DNA of 64,000 nucleotides from Diadophis punctatus similis (GCA_023053685.1 JALIGW010000002.1:171632430-171696429), one strand, 5' to 3'; numbered from the stretch's first letter, positions 45,111 through 58,925 are shown. Program-made: numbers and translations. The notes: generated from the sequence alone by a model not told the origin.

Positions 45111-45123
45111 AGGTCCTAAATAT
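45083..45123. repeat. 16-bp perfect hairpin at retroelement junction
   Basis: Arms 45083-45098 (ATATTTAGGACCTAAC) and 45108-45123 are exact inverted copies with a 9-nt loop. The left arm is integrase coding sequence, so the right arm is an inverted copy made when the element was deleted. Confidence 0.9.
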
Positions 45124-45184
45124 AAGAGAGAGGAGCACTGACTTTCTCTCAGACCAGCTGAGGCAAACCTGTGCAGTTCATTGA

Positions 45185-46934
45185 AAAATGTATTCATTTG
45201 ATTGGAGAGTTAATTGGACAGATTTTCTATAAATATATTTCATGTAAGGGACGAGGTGAGTCCTTTCCTCTTTTTAAAATGAATGCAACCAAGGCAGAAG
45301 GATCCATCAAAGATTCCATGTTTTTAAATTTTGTTTTAGCTAGTTTTTCTATTTTGTGTGGATTTTTTTCCTTTTGTTTTTTAGGCATCGATGGGGGACA
45401 AGTGATTAAAACATGCAATGTTCCTTTTGTATTTAGATGGTGACTGACATTGCCTTAGAAATATATAAGAGATGGAGCTTGTGCAATGACATCATAATCA
45501 GATTTCAGCATTTTGATGAAATAACCAACTGGATGTGTTAGTCCTTGGTTTAAGTATGTTTTTAAATAACTTGTGGATGTATTATGCATTTTTGTAACAT
45601 TCTATTGTACAGGTATGTTTTTTCCACCCAAATTTTGTTGATATAGTTTTCAATTTTATAAATTTTGAATTTAGTCAGCATTTAGTCAGCACCTGGGAAC
45701 TAGTTCTGCCTCCACTCTAGGAAGTAACGTAGATATAATATCATTGATTTTGTTAAATGGAAATAATATTTCTTTCCAGGAACATGGAATGGTTGAAAGG
45801 AATTATGGGGTGGAGAAAGATTTGTTTGAGAAATTAAATATAATGAAGCCTGAAGGTTTTTTTTTCCTTGCAAGAAACTCAATTTTCCCTGATGAAAAAT
45901 ATATTTTGGCTAAAAGCCTAGTTAATCAGATTTATATTGTATAAATAGAAATTCGCATTCTGTCAAAGAAATAGTGATTTTAATTACGTAAGTAGTTCTC
46001 TATTTTTTGTAATAAAACAAATAAATTTAGTCCCTGAAGGACATTACATCTTATTGGTAATTAAAAATGGAGATTGCTGAATAGGCTTCATAAATTTGTA
46101 TGATCCAAACAAACATGACTGCAAATATTTTGGGTTGCAGGTTGTGGTTACGGGTTTTAATTTAATTTAGGATCCCTTTGTTGGTTGGGATAGGATCAAA
46201 TATTGTCAGGGTTTATTTGATTTTGCTTTATTTTTAATCCTATGTATGTTAGTTCTGTAAGTTCCTTTGGAACTGAGCAGCACAGAATCCAAAGCAAGCA
46301 AATAAATACATTTCAAGAAAATAAGGATTCCCCAGACTTAGAATGCTCTTCATGCCTACATCTGGGAACTTGAGTTGATATATATGGCAACATTAAATTT
46401 ATACAAGCAAGAATATACACAAAGCATATGTTCAAGACTGATTTTTTTTAAAGAAAAAGATCTTGACTGATGATTATTTCACGTACAGTAAAAATGTTAA
46501 AAAGCACATCACAACTACATTCTCAATGAGAAAATATGAAACTATTCACTCAATTTACAAGTAGTAAATCTTCGACAATAGCTGAAGATAGACTATTTAT
46601 ATAGTCAATACAATAAGTTGCATATAGAAAGTCTCAGACTTTCCCCATGTTAAGGAAATGGGCTCAGAGGTTCCATAACATATCACAGTGTCCGCTTTGG
46701 AGCACCACAGCTACAGTCTGAAGAGGAGAGCTTTCCCCAAAGGAGGTTAGTGCCATGTTGAGTCCTAAGCCTATTGAAGGTTGACCAGGTCTTATGGGGT
46801 AGATTATTTCTTTTTTGCTCAGCTGTATAGCAGGAAGTACAGAGATGCTCTGGAGGAGCATTAAAGGCCCATTCTTACATCCCAGGCCTGAAGCTGACTC
46901 AGGTGACTGCTACTCAGCTGCTACTCAGGTAAAC
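45185..46934. other. Unique non-coding DNA, no gene seen
   Basis: No transposon or exon recognised over 1.7 kb. AT-rich. Confidence 0.5.
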
Positions 46935-47142
46935 CTACTCAGCTGACTGCTAGTTCAGCAGTTCAGCTGTTCAAATCTCACCGGCTCAAGGTTGACTCAG
47001 CCTTCCATCCTTCTGAGGTCGGTAAAATGAGGACCCAGATTGTTGGGGGCAATATGCTGACTCTGTAAACCGCTTAGAGAGGGCTGTAAAGCACTATGAA
47101 GCGGTATATAAGTCTAAGTGCTAGTGCTAAGTGCTATAAGCA
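46935..47142 (+). mobile_element. tRNA-derived SINE with L2-type tail
   Basis: Head worn (GTTCAAATCTCACC as B box), then GGCTCAAGGTTGACTCAGCC, AAAATGAGGACCCAGATTG, GCTGACTCTGTAAACC and GAAGCGGTATATAAGTCTAA, ending in GTGCTA repeats. Same family as 20511 and 43927. Confidence 0.82.
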
Positions 47143-48983
<1,841 letters not shown>

Positions 48984-49336
48984 CCCCTCACTTTTCAGTT
49001 AAGATTATAATAGATTTGCCTGGGCATTACATTCCACTCTCTCCTCAGTTTCATTACTACAAAATTATGAGTGTTACACTCTTGCTTTTAAAAGAGCAGT
49101 CTAATCACTGTATGAAACAAAATCCTGGCGTAACATGGGCATTGATTTAATGCACCGGAGTTGTTCTTATGTTCTCAAAAAATGAAAATAAGGGTTTTAT
49201 ATACACTTAAAGCAATAAATGTACATTTCAGGGACTCTAAGTGAAATGCATGTCTTAACATGTTCTTTGTGCTATTCCTAGCCTAATTCCAGACTTATGC
49301 AGGCAATGTGGCAATAACAATCTACCTTTCTGTTTT

Positions 49337-49640
49337 AGGAACAGAATAAGCAAAGGTTTCTCTAAAGGATTAGAATGCTAATCCCATTATCAAACCAGGC
49401 CATGGAGTAAATTTACCACAGAATCATCTTCTGAAGTAAATTACTCTCTCTTAATATTATTTTGAGTGTTCAAGGGATGTCTTTGTAAGTTTTTTTTCCA
49501 TTTCACTCTTGGAGAGAGATAGATATAGGGGTAAAAGCGAGAGAGGGAAGGATGTGGTGGAATTTCACAGATTGTTAGTGACTGCAAAGGAAACCTCTGG
49601 AGGCCTTAAAAAATATATACCTCACCTGGATTTTTCTTAT
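49337..49640 (+). repeat. Direct duplication, copy 1
   Basis: Shares with 52412-52650 the blocks ACAGAATAAGCAAAGG, AAAGGATTAGAATGCTAATC, CCATTATCAA, TTTCACAGATTGTTAGTGAC and GAAACCTCTGGAGGCCTTA in the same order. Immediately downstream it is cut by the chromovirus at 49654. No repeat family recognised. Confidence 0.8.
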
Positions 49641-50119
49641 TCTGAGAACTAGATGTCTGCTCTGGCATGCCTGGCGGCCTAGAGCTGCCATTCCGGCAGG
49701 GGAAGCTGCAGCGGGAAAACACAACCGCCACTCGTACTTCCGGATGGGATCGCCTGCCACTCGTTCCTCCATCTGAGATCGCACTCACCAGCTGGGAGGT
49801 GGTGTCAGAAGCGTGGGCATCTCCGATGACAGGATGGAGCCACTGGTGGCATCGGGCTGCAGGGGACGGCGTCAGCAGCTACCAGAACAGCTGACACCAT
49901 CGCAGCCACAACACGGAAGAGTCTGCAAGCCCTTCAGCTGGGGGCCGGATGCTGCGCCTTCTCACGGCAGCCTGTGTGTGCAGAGGGCTGCCTCCTAGAT
50001 TGACTGAATGGTTCCAGGTTGCAACAGAGTTGGACATAGAATTCCGAGACGACAGGCCGAGAAGAGATTGGGTGCATGGGGACCAGCTCGTACCACCGGC
50101 CTTGTCCCGAGGGCCCAGC

Positions 50120-50485
50120 AGCCTACAGCGAAGCTCCCTCCCCTGACGGCAGCTGGGAAGACCTCACCCAGGTTGTTGGGGGAAATGCATCCGGTCTTCC
50201 ACTGCAGCTTACTCCGGCCGGTCCGGCCATCTCAACTCAGGGGCTCCTACACAGCCACCTCCACCCATCACTGTGGGCAGGGAACGATATTACAAGATAA
50301 AAGATATATTAGACACCTGGTGGCATAGGGGACGATTGCAATACCTTATCCTCTGGATGGGATATCCCCTGGCGGAAGCCTCGTGGGTTCCCAGTACAGA
50401 CATCAGAGCACCTCATCTGGTAGCCAGATTCCACTACAAACATCCAATGAAACCAGGGGGAAAGGATCCTCCGCCTCCCCACTGA
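50120..50485 (+). pseudogene. Chromovirus integrase C-terminus and chromodomain
   Basis: An MHPVFHCSLLRPV block (about 50188-50226) is the integrase C-terminal signature. In another frame at 50273-50485, 70 codons carry the chromodomain: YYKIKDILDTWW, GRLQYLILWMGYP, EASWVPSTDI, then HLVARFHYKHPMKPG and stop. Two Trp and the leading Tyr of the usual aromatic cage are present. The frame shift between the two parts makes it non-functional. It ends 48 bp before the right LTR. Confidence 0.85.
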
Positions 50486-50533
50486 CCATGGTCTTTATCT
50501 TCCAGGTGCTGTCTCCATGGTAGAGGGGCTATA

Positions 50534-51011
50534 TGTCAGCTCTGGCGTGCCTGGCGGCCTGGAGCTGCCATTCCAGCAGGGGAAGCTGTGGCAGGAAAAC
50601 ATGACCACCACTCATACTTCCGGCTGGAATCGCACTCACCAGCTGGGAGCGTGGGCATCCCTGATGACAGGACGGAGCTGCTGGTGGCATCGGGCTGCAG
50701 AGGATGGTGTTGGCAGCTACCAGAACAGCTGACACCATTGCAGCCACAACACGGAAGAGTCTGCAATCCCTCCAGCTGGGGGCCGGACGCTGTGCCTTCT
50801 CTGCTTCCGGGGCACGTGGTGGTGGGCATGCATGCGTGATAGGGTGTGTGGTGAGAATGGTTTAAAGGTGGTCGGGAGCACCGAATGTTAGCTCTGACAA
50901 TTTCTTCATTGCCAGTAGTGCTTTGGTGGTCAGTTCGTGCCGGGGGAGATAAAACTACATTTCAAACCAGGATCGTGTTTGGCGGTTTTCCTTTCCCTTT
51001 GGAACCTGACA
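50534..51011 (+). mobile_element. 3' LTR of the chromovirus
   Basis: 478 bp, TGTCAGC...CTGACA, preceded by the purine-rich TAGAGGGGC. A TTTAAA element at 50866 and GATAAAA at 50948 are the best TATA and polyadenylation candidates. Confidence 0.78.
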
Positions 51012-51077
51012 CTAGAGAAACCAGAGCAAAATTGGAAGTTGTTTGTCTGGGTGTATGTTTTAATACCAAAGCTTCTA

Positions 51078-51443
51078 CAGTAGTTCTCAACATACAACAG
51101 TTTGTTTAGAGACCAGTTACAACAGCACTAAAAAACTGACATATGATCATTTTCCAGCATTTTCCAGCATCCTCATGATCATCTGATCAAAATTCAGATG
51201 CTTGGCAACTGACTCATATTTATTACGTGTCATATGATCACCTTTGGTGTCCTACTGTCAAACAAAGTCAATGAGGAAGCCAGATTCACTTAACAACCAT
51301 TTTATTAACTTAACATTTGCAGTGATTCACTTAACAACTGTGGCAAGCAAGGTTGTAAAATGTGGGAAAACTCACTCAACAACTTTCTCGCTTAGCAACA
51401 GAAAATTTGGGCTCAATTGTAGTCAAAAGTGGATGACTACCTG
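51078..51443. mobile_element. TA-flanked MITE
   Basis: Ends CAGTAGTTCTCAAC and, inverted, CAGGTAGTCATCC, both flanked by TA. Interior ACTTAACAACC and GATCA phrases are the reverse complement of the family at 26956. Confidence 0.8.
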
Positions 51444-51513
51444 TAGACTTTTTCTTACTTTCTAGGTCTTGGAAACTCTGGAGTTTGGGTCCAAAAGGTA
51501 TAATAGCAATGTA

Positions 51514-52124
51514 CCGTATTTTTTGGAGTATAAGACGCACCTTTCCCCCCCTAAAAGAGGCTGAAAATTTGAGTGCGTCTTATACTCCGAATGTAGCTTT
51601 TTAAAGCTTTTTTCCCAGCCCTAACGAGGTGCTAATGATCTTCCCGGCTTGCAGGCTTGTTTTCATTGCTACTCCCTCCGAAAAAGGTTTTTTCAGCCCT
51701 AACGAGGTGCTAACGATCTTCCCAGCTTGTAGGATTTTTTCATTGCTACTCCCTCCGAAAAAGTTTTTTCCCCAGCCCTAAGTCTTTGCAGGCTTGTTTT
51801 CATTGCTACTCCCTCCAAAAAAGGTTTTTTCAGCCCTAATGAGGTGCTAACGATCTTTCCAGCTTGCAGGATTTTTTCATTGCTACTTCCTCTGAAGAAG
51901 TTTTTTCGAGCCCTAAGACTTTGCAGACTTGTTTTCATTGCTACTCCCTCCGAAGAAGATTTTTTTCAGCCCTAACCAGGGGATAAAATAATGTGCTGAA
52001 GTTGACCAGACTAAGGACATTAGCCAGATGAATACCTGGTAGGTAGATTTTTTCCCCTATTTTCCTCCCCCAAAACTAAGGTGCGTCTTATACTCCGGTG
52101 TCTCTTATACTCCGAAAAATACGG
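51514..52124. mobile_element. TA-flanked MITE with internal tandem array
   Basis: Ends CCGTATTTTTTGGAGTATAA and, inverted, CCGTATTTTTCGGAGTATAA, flanked by TA. 51610-51970 holds five to six alternating units of about 78 and 60 bp beginning CAGCCCTAA and ending CATTGCTACTCCCTCC, a higher-order unit of about 137 bp. No ORF. Confidence 0.87.
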
Positions 52125-52126
52125 TA

Positions 52127-52411
52127 ATCAACATAGTCAAACAAAGATTTCAAGAGTGCCCATGTTTCCAAAGTTAGAGGCATCTCTTACAGCTCTTCTG
52201 TAAAGTTAGTCACTTGACTAAAATAGAAAGAGACTTATGGTACTCCCACCATTGTGATTTATGCATCTATGTAATCCACAGATACAGCAGAACTGTGATG
52301 TTTATCTTGTTTATCTTATCTTGGATTTTGTAACATATTGAAGGACTATAATACTCATTACAGCATGCGCCTCAACATGAGAAATGACTACAGAAATGAC
52401 TTTTGTTCTGA
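52127..52411. other. Short unique spacer
   Basis: No recognised feature. Confidence 0.4.
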
Positions 52412-52650
52412 GAACAGAATAAGCAAGGTGGGGAGAGTTTCTCAAAAGGATTAGAGTGCTAATCCCATTATCAAGCAAGAATGTGCAGAACAGAACAGAA
52501 CGGAACAAAACAGAACAGAATCAACTTTGAAACATCTTACCTAACATTACTTTGAACATTCAAAGAGTTTCACAGACTATTAATGATTGCAAAAGAAAGC
52601 TCTGGTAGCCTTACAAAATATATATCAATGGGATTTTTCTTTCCCCTCCA
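52412..52650 (+). repeat. Direct duplication, copy 2
   Basis: Counterpart of 49337-49640 in the same orientation, about 3.07 kb away. It differs by an (ACAGA)n-like expansion at 52490-52520 and a deletion. Confidence 0.8.
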
Positions 52651-53189
52651 AATTACAGAAACATCAAATTCATCCACAATGTTCTTTGAGACCCAGAGTC
52701 TGTGAGGGGGAGCAGGAAAGATCTACATGCAGACTTTGGGCACTTTTCTTATTAAGTTCACTTCCAGTTTGAAAGCCAAACAGAGGCAAACTAGTTTCAG
52801 GGTCACAAGGAAGCCAACTTATTACTGCTTTGATTTATGAACATGGTATATAAATAGATGTGCAACTGGAGAACCTACACTTGGTTTTTAGACCCATGTT
52901 GGAGGCCAGTCTCCACCAAGTGTAGGGTATGAAAGAAGAATCGGTGTATGGCAGGACAGAATTTTGCTTAATTTAAATTAAAATGTAAAATACATTACAC
53001 TAAGAACAGCCAATGTGGTCATTCCCAAAAATTTATTAATAATAACAATAACAAATACAACATTTTGAATAAATTTGATTCAGGATGAATCTTCAATGAA
53101 CATTAAAAAAAATAATGTTTGTGACATTAAAAAAATATAATTTGGCAGCAACTTTTGCACTGTGTGTGTAAGTTTAAAAGAGGGTTTCC
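52651..53189. other. No gene seen; one small hairpin
   Basis: Unique sequence. Arms 52874-52885 (CCTACACTTGGT) and 52915-52926 are exact inverted copies around a 29-nt loop. Confidence 0.5.
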
Positions 53190-53865
53190 TCTTTTAAATT
53201 CTTGGGAGTGCTTATTAGTCAAGATCTCACCTGGGAAAAACAACAGATCCCTGGTGACTGGCAAGGCCCAACAGAGACTTCATTTTCTTAGAGTCCTGCG
53301 AAAAAATCAGGTGGAACAACGGCTGATGACCTCGGTCCATGATAGAAAGTGTCCTCACATACTGCATTACAGTATGGTACGCTGGTTTAACTGCTGCGGA
53401 CAGGAAGGCACTACAGAGAGTGATCAATTTGGCACAAGAAACCATTGGTTGCCCTCTAACACCACTCGATGACATCTCCAGGTCTCGCTGCTTTAGCAGA
53501 GTAAGGAAGATACTCAGAGATGATTCACACCGTGGTCAGTGTCTCTTCGCACTTCTACCATCGGGCAGAAGACATCGAAGCATAGCCAGCCGAACAAATA
53601 GGTTTAAAAATAGTTTCTATCCTTTGGCTGTCAGACTCTTAAACACAACCACAATCACTCCACGCACACGCGGAAACATATGACTAGTTTTTCTTTTTCT
53701 TTCTTTTTATCCTCCCCGCTTATTACTTGCATAGGGATTATTCTTTATACTATTTATGTTGTTTGTATTTTTTGTCATGGATTGCACCAGTGAGGCTAAA
53801 ACCAATTTCGTTGTATACATGATGTACAATGACAATAAAGGCTATATTATACTATAAGTTCTACA
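53190..53865 (+). pseudogene. LINE ORF2 C-terminus (CR1/Rex1/L2 superclade)
   Basis: The plus strand reads, over two frames, FKFLGV, then KAQQRLHFLRVLRKN (53259-53303), then, shifted, ESVLTYCITVWYAG, ALQRVINLAQETIGCPL, LPSGRRHRSIASRTNRFKN and FYPLAVRLLN, then a 3' UTR with ACCAATTTCGTTGTATACAT and ACAATGACAATAAAGG. These are the final blocks of jockey/CR1-superclade LINEs common in fish and reptiles. RT palm missing; frameshifted. Confidence 0.8.
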
Positions 53866-55079
53866 TTAAACAATTTATCTACTATTTGTCCCTCTGTACT
53901 TCTCACTTACTCTGTACTTCTTACTTACTGTATACCATAGAGGTCAGAGGTGTTGCCACAGGACATCCAGAAGGGACATCAACTGCACTGTTACAGATTA
54001 CCAGGAACATTGCAAAGGCCTCCACTTGGACATCTCATTAAATTAATGTCACAAGTTGTGCAGACTTTGAATGTATTCCCAGTTCTATTCAGTTCAACTG
54101 CCTTCTCCACTATGGCATATGCCACATTTATGGCATATGATCTGTCCTAGATCTTTCTTATTATTATCTAGGCATCCAAGTTTATTTATTTAAATTTATT
54201 TATTTATTAATTTTGTTTGCCACCCACCTCACCACGAAGTTATATTATGATACTAGGAAACTGGATTTTTTAATCAACAGATTATTAAAACTACCATCCA
54301 ATGTGCTAAATGTTATATTAGACTGTTTATACAAGTTGTCAAAGAAAATGTTAAAATAATGCCTAAGGAAAGTCTTTAAAACATAATTTCTTTGTTTAGC
54401 ATAACTTTAAAAAATGATAATCTGTTTTGTAAAAAATGTTTGAAGTTCTTAAATTTATCCCTTGGAGGTTTTTAGAATTCCTTTAAGCTCCTAATCACCG
54501 CAAATTAAGGCCACTCAGGAGTTGAAATAGTTGTGGAACAACATTTGGGAGATTATACATTTTTATCTGAATTACAGGCATATCAAATGGACTGTGCATA
54601 ATTGAGATGCAAACAGATCATCTTCCAAAATATGTTTATGACAAGTTTTACCAACTGGGACTTAAATAATGCTACAAGTTAATTTTTTTTAGAGAGGTAT
54701 CATTTTATTTTATTTTTTAATGTAATGTTATTAAGAATTATGATGAGGATGATAGTAAAATGTAATACAAATTAAACTCAAGAGAAGAGAGGGGAAAGAA
54801 AGAAATAATAAAAGCTGCAAGGTAAAAGAATAAAGGAGAGAAGAAAGAAAGAAAGAAGTCAGAATATTATAAAGATAGAGAAAAGAGGTATATAAATAAA
54901 GAAGAGGCTTACAACCTTCAGTACAACAATCCTTCACAGCAGTGGGAGCAAGGAAACGGCAAAGATAATCTCTGACAGTGAAATGGAGATCGGCAGGGGG
55001 CCGCAATGGGCAAGATAGGGAGGAGATAGACAGGGGAGGGGAATTGAAGCTGTTCTGTGGTCAGAAGTGCAGGGCAGTT
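53866..55079. other. No gene seen; L2-tail scrap
   Basis: Mostly unique. 54180-54240 (TTTATTTATTAATTTTGTTTGCCACCCACC) is an antisense L2-type tail. The purine-rich stretch 54780-54900 explains the minus-strand frame there. Confidence 0.5.
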
Positions 55080-55217
55080 ATCAAGTGCCCAAATTTTAAT
55101 AACATGACTGAGGGGCTGCCGTGGTTGTAACTTTGGACCCCAGTCATAAGTCTCTTTGTTCAGTGTCATTGTAACGTCAAACAGCTGCTGAAAGAATGGT
55201 CATAAGTTGAGGACTGT
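55080..55217. mobile_element. TA-type MITE fragment
   Basis: GGTTGTAACTTTGG, CCAGTCATAAGTC, GTTCAGTGTCATTGTAACG and CATAAGTTGAGGACTGTA are the right part of the family at 26956. Confidence 0.65.
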
Positions 55218-55326
55218 AACTCATTCAAATATTTTCATAGGGTTTAATTTCTTTTAATTTCTTCTTTGTTGCATTGCACAGAGTTCTTCAAGGCTTTAAT
55301 AAGCGGTTGATAATGATAAGATACCT

Positions 55327-56191
55327 ATGTGGGCAATACCCAGACACACAATAGAGAATATAAGCATAGAACAAAAACAGGATGTAGTCACATACAGACA
55401 GCTTCTTACCATTGAAAGAGGGGTATTACAGCTAAAACCTCTGAACGTATTAAAAGAGGAAAGGGTAATCCAAACCTGGTTTCAGTATGGACAGCTACAG
55501 GCCAGATGGAAAAAAGGACCAGAAAATTGGTATTATGCAAAATGAGCACAATCTAATAAAACAAATTAGGGACCAAAGTCAAATGCATATAAAAAGGTTA
55601 TATAATATATTGATAGAAATAGATTCTGAAACAGAACTAGTTAAAGACTGCATGATAAAGTGGGAACAAAATTTCGAAGAACCAGTAAAGATGGAAAAAT
55701 GGGAGAAGATATGGGTAAGAAATGTAAAATTTACGCAAGCCCAAAACCTGAGAGAGAACTTTTACAAGATGTTTTTTAGGTGGCATTTAGATCCTAAAAA
55801 ATTAGCTTGTATGTATCCGAACTTACAACCTAAATGCCTGAGATGTGATTGTGTTGACGCTACGTATTATCATATATGGTGGACTTGTAAAAAGGTTAAA
55901 ACATTTTGGATAAAAATATGGTGGATTATGCAAAATATTCTTAAAAAGAAGATAAAGTTTACTCCTCAGTTATTCTTGCTGGGTATAATCACAGACTCTA
56001 TAGCTATAGAATCTAATCTGATTCTGAACTTAATAATGGCAGCAAGACTGTTGGTGGCGCAGTATTGGAAGAAGGAAGAATTACCTACTATTCAAGAATG
56101 GATGTTAAAAGTAACAAACCTAGCAGAGATGGCTAAAATATCAGGACCATTCAGACGAGAAATACAAGCTGGAATGGAGAAGATGGATTGA
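55327..56191 (+). pseudogene. L1 ORF2 C-terminal fragment, one frameshift
   Basis: Two open frames join after a single frameshift at about 55540-55555: 55327-55545 (DVVTYRQLLTIERGVLQLK) and 55487-56191. The second includes WEKIWVRNVKFTQAQNLREN, FYKMFFRWHLDPKKL, the L1 zinc-knuckle-like CLRC...H...C (CX2CX8HX4C, at about 55835-55890), FWIKIWWIMQ and a Lys/Glu-rich end. A full L1 ORF2 is about 1250-1300 residues, so about 280 remain; endonuclease and RT are absent. Few other stops, hence a fairly young copy. Confidence 0.92.
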
Positions 56192-56382
56192 TTACATTCA
56201 AAATAAATATGGGACTAAGAAATTCCAGATAGTTTATGAATGAATGAGCAAGGAATGTTACAACTTATTTAAATTCACCTTTATACTGTATAAGGGGAGT
56301 TAAAGTACAAGGGAGGGATGAAGTCAAAGTTAGTTAGTTTATTCTAGTATATGGTTGCTAAATGTTTATACCCTGTATTTGC

Positions 56383-56445
56383 TCTGGGAGGTTGGGGGGG
56401 GGAGGGTGGGGGGGATGTGGGGTTGGGGGGGGAGGGAAAAAGATG
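56383..56445 (+). promoter_or_regulatory. G-quadruplex-prone run in L1 3' UTR
   Basis: Repeated runs of 3-10 G (GGGAGG, GGGGGGGGGAGGG, GGGGGGG, GGGG) between the ORF2 stop and the A tail. A G-rich 3' UTR is a known property of L1; here it can form one or more quadruplexes. Confidence 0.8.
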
Positions 56446-56521
56446 AAAGGTTGTAAATTGAGGACTACATGCATATTGTTGTAAAAAAAACAAAATAAAA
56501 AAATTCTAATAATAAGCGGTT

Positions 56522-58759
56522 TTTAAAAATCCAGTAGAAAAAAATTGTCCAGGTCACTCTCTTGAATTATTATTTGTATTTGTATTTTGAATTTTAAAAC
56601 AGCTATTTTTTTTAAGAAGCAATGAAAATATCCTTTTCCCACTCATTTTCTTGGCCTGTCATCTGTAAATCTTATTTTTGAGCCCATCTCTATATTATCA
56701 GATAAATTTGGTTCTATATCTGTCATTTCTGCATAGTTTATTCATAAAAGCAGATATCCTGGCATTGTTGAATTGTGGCTACTAATTTCTGACTACATTC
56801 TTCAAACAACTCTATCAGTATTTTCATTGTTATAATGTTTTGCATTTAATGTTTCTCTATCAGGGCACAAAGAGAAAATATCTGCTACAAACTCCACATA
56901 GGCATTGGGAAGGGCATCCAGCCAGTAAATGCCCAGCTGCGTTCAGTTGCCCCAATAAGGGGATTAAAGGGTTGTAAAAAGAATTTTTTTTGCATTTAAT
57001 AGACTTGCATTTTTCTCTCTATCTGAAACATAAATATTCCATCTAAAGTTCCATTTTTAAATCATGAAATTCTTTATGTCTGTTATGTTTCATTTATCCC
57101 AACTCTCATTTAACACAAAACTGCTTCCTGATACTTTTCCAGGAATTCAAAACAATATTTACATTTTTGAGACCCTCTGTAAACTGGTTGTCTACCTTTC
57201 AGAATATTTTTTTTTAAAAAGGATACTAACTGAAGATAACAGAATGTGGCATCCTGTAAGATAGCTGATATTGTTCATTAATGCTTTATAAAACCAGTGT
57301 AAATACCCCTTGGCCAGTCTTTCTTCAGATTGTCACTTTGCAGGTTTTACTGATTTGAAGCTTAGTTTATTTAACCTACAACTTTTCTCTCTACACTGCA
57401 CTGAGGTAAATTAAGAATCTCAAGTAATTCTCTTGATCCATGGATTTCTAGGGGTCACCAGAAAAATAGGTTTGATATTTAATATTCTAGTGAGCTAGCA
57501 GCATACAAAAGAATACATTAAATACTTAAAAAAAATTCTGCTACAACCCATTTAGTTTCTGCTTGACATGAAAACATTGTGTGGGCTTCCGCCTCCCTCA
57601 TGCTTTTTTTTCTTCTTTTTTTCTTTTGCAAATGGTGGAGTGGTGCTATAGAAACATAATTATTAATATTGCCTGATGGAAACCAACCTTGTACATTTGT
57701 GCTGATAAATAACTCTTTCTAGTAATGCTGCATTTAGCAAGGAATCTGGCTCATACGAAGTGGAGAAAGACATGGCCAGATGCTCTGCATTAACATGAGA
57801 ATAATATTTAGTATGAACTAGAACTATTAAGCAAGATATATGGCGCTGAGAAGGACGAAAGAGCCAAATCTGGTCTTACAACAAATCTGAAGCTTAGTGT
57901 TATAATAATGATCTCATTTTTTTTTCTTTGGCCTTTTTTGTAATGGGCTTTATAAACCAGTTAATGATATTTATGGGTTGTATGGCCTCATTGCAGAACC
58001 TTCATATCCTTAGGCAGGCCAGAGGTCTAATTTGAATGTTGTCTACTCTTTAGAAAAGACATTCACAAAGTGTTGCTTTCACTCTTATCACACTTCCTGT
58101 TCACTTTTTGATACACTTCTAAGCAATTTATCCTCCTCTCCTCTTATCATGTTTTACTCCAATTTCATTGAAGTCAAACTTAGATTTATTTCTCCCCCAG
58201 AATTGTTTCCATCAACATCCCTTTATTGTATCAAAGGAAGAGATGAGATAACCAAACCGTTCCATCAATTTGGCTAGGAGAATCTTCCAATTGGTTCTTT
58301 TTCTCGAGAAGTGCCATCTACTGAAATCATCCTGTCTGGCCACTGTAATATTTGTTATGCTTTTTTAAAAAAATTTTTTTTTAAATTTTGTGGATTCACA
58401 AGACAAATGTCAGGGAAAAACACAGTTTAAACTCTTGTTGTGTAACTGTTATAGCCACAAAACATTATAGTTTTCCATTTTGTATATTTTCTCCACTGCT
58501 TTCCAAGCTCCCCCTTTTCTTATTTCTATGTAGCAGCATCTCTTGGATCTTTGAGCATACCCTACATTTATCTCTAGGTTAGAGAGAAACAAACAAACAA
58601 ACAATGGTAAAAGCAACTTTTCAAACATTAGGAAATATTACAATTCCAAAGACAAAACATACAAACCTACACAGAAGACTATACCTATTACCTCATAAGT
58701 ACATTGTGATGTGAGGAAGGTCTTCCAATAAGTCTGTCACTTTCTAGTTGGCATCCCAT
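56522..58759. other. Unique non-coding DNA, no gene seen
   Basis: No transposon or exon recognised over 2.2 kb. 57550-57960 has mixed composition and several TAAT-type sites. Confidence 0.5.
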
Positions 58760-58778
58760 ATCTGGTGTACTCAAGATA

Positions 58779-58858
58779 GGGTCCTTAGGGAGTAGGGCGG
58801 CATAGAAGAACCTCCAAACAAACAAACAAACAAACAAACAAACAAACAAACAAACAAA

Positions 58859-58925
<67 letters not shown>

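Larger units (their letters stand above)
49654..51011 (+). mobile_element. Internally deleted Ty3/gypsy chromovirus with 5-bp TSD
   Basis: Starts TGTCTGC and ends CTGACA, flanked by the perfect 5-bp duplication CTAGA (49649-49653, 51012-51016). The left LTR remnant 49654-49962 matches the first two thirds of the right LTR (50534-51011) except for a 40-bp block; both contain GGTGGCATCGGGCTGCAG and CACAACACGGAAGAGTCTGC. Between them only about 570 bp remain, covering the end of integrase. Everything from the end of the 5' LTR through RT is deleted. Confidence 0.87.
55309..56509 (+). mobile_element. 5'-truncated L1 with 12-bp TSD
   Basis: TAATAAGCGGTT occurs at 55297-55308 and 56510-56521, exactly bounding the element. 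It holds the end of ORF2, a G-rich 3' UTR and an A-rich tail (about 56481-56505). This is a complete record of a target-primed insertion. Confidence 0.92.

Noticed and set aside
43927..47142. tRNA-like A and B boxes
   Set aside because: They are SINE heads with no tRNA cloverleaf, not tRNA genes.
49337..51016. Full-length gypsy element
   Set aside because: Only the integrase end lies between the LTRs. Gag, protease, RT and RNase H are absent.
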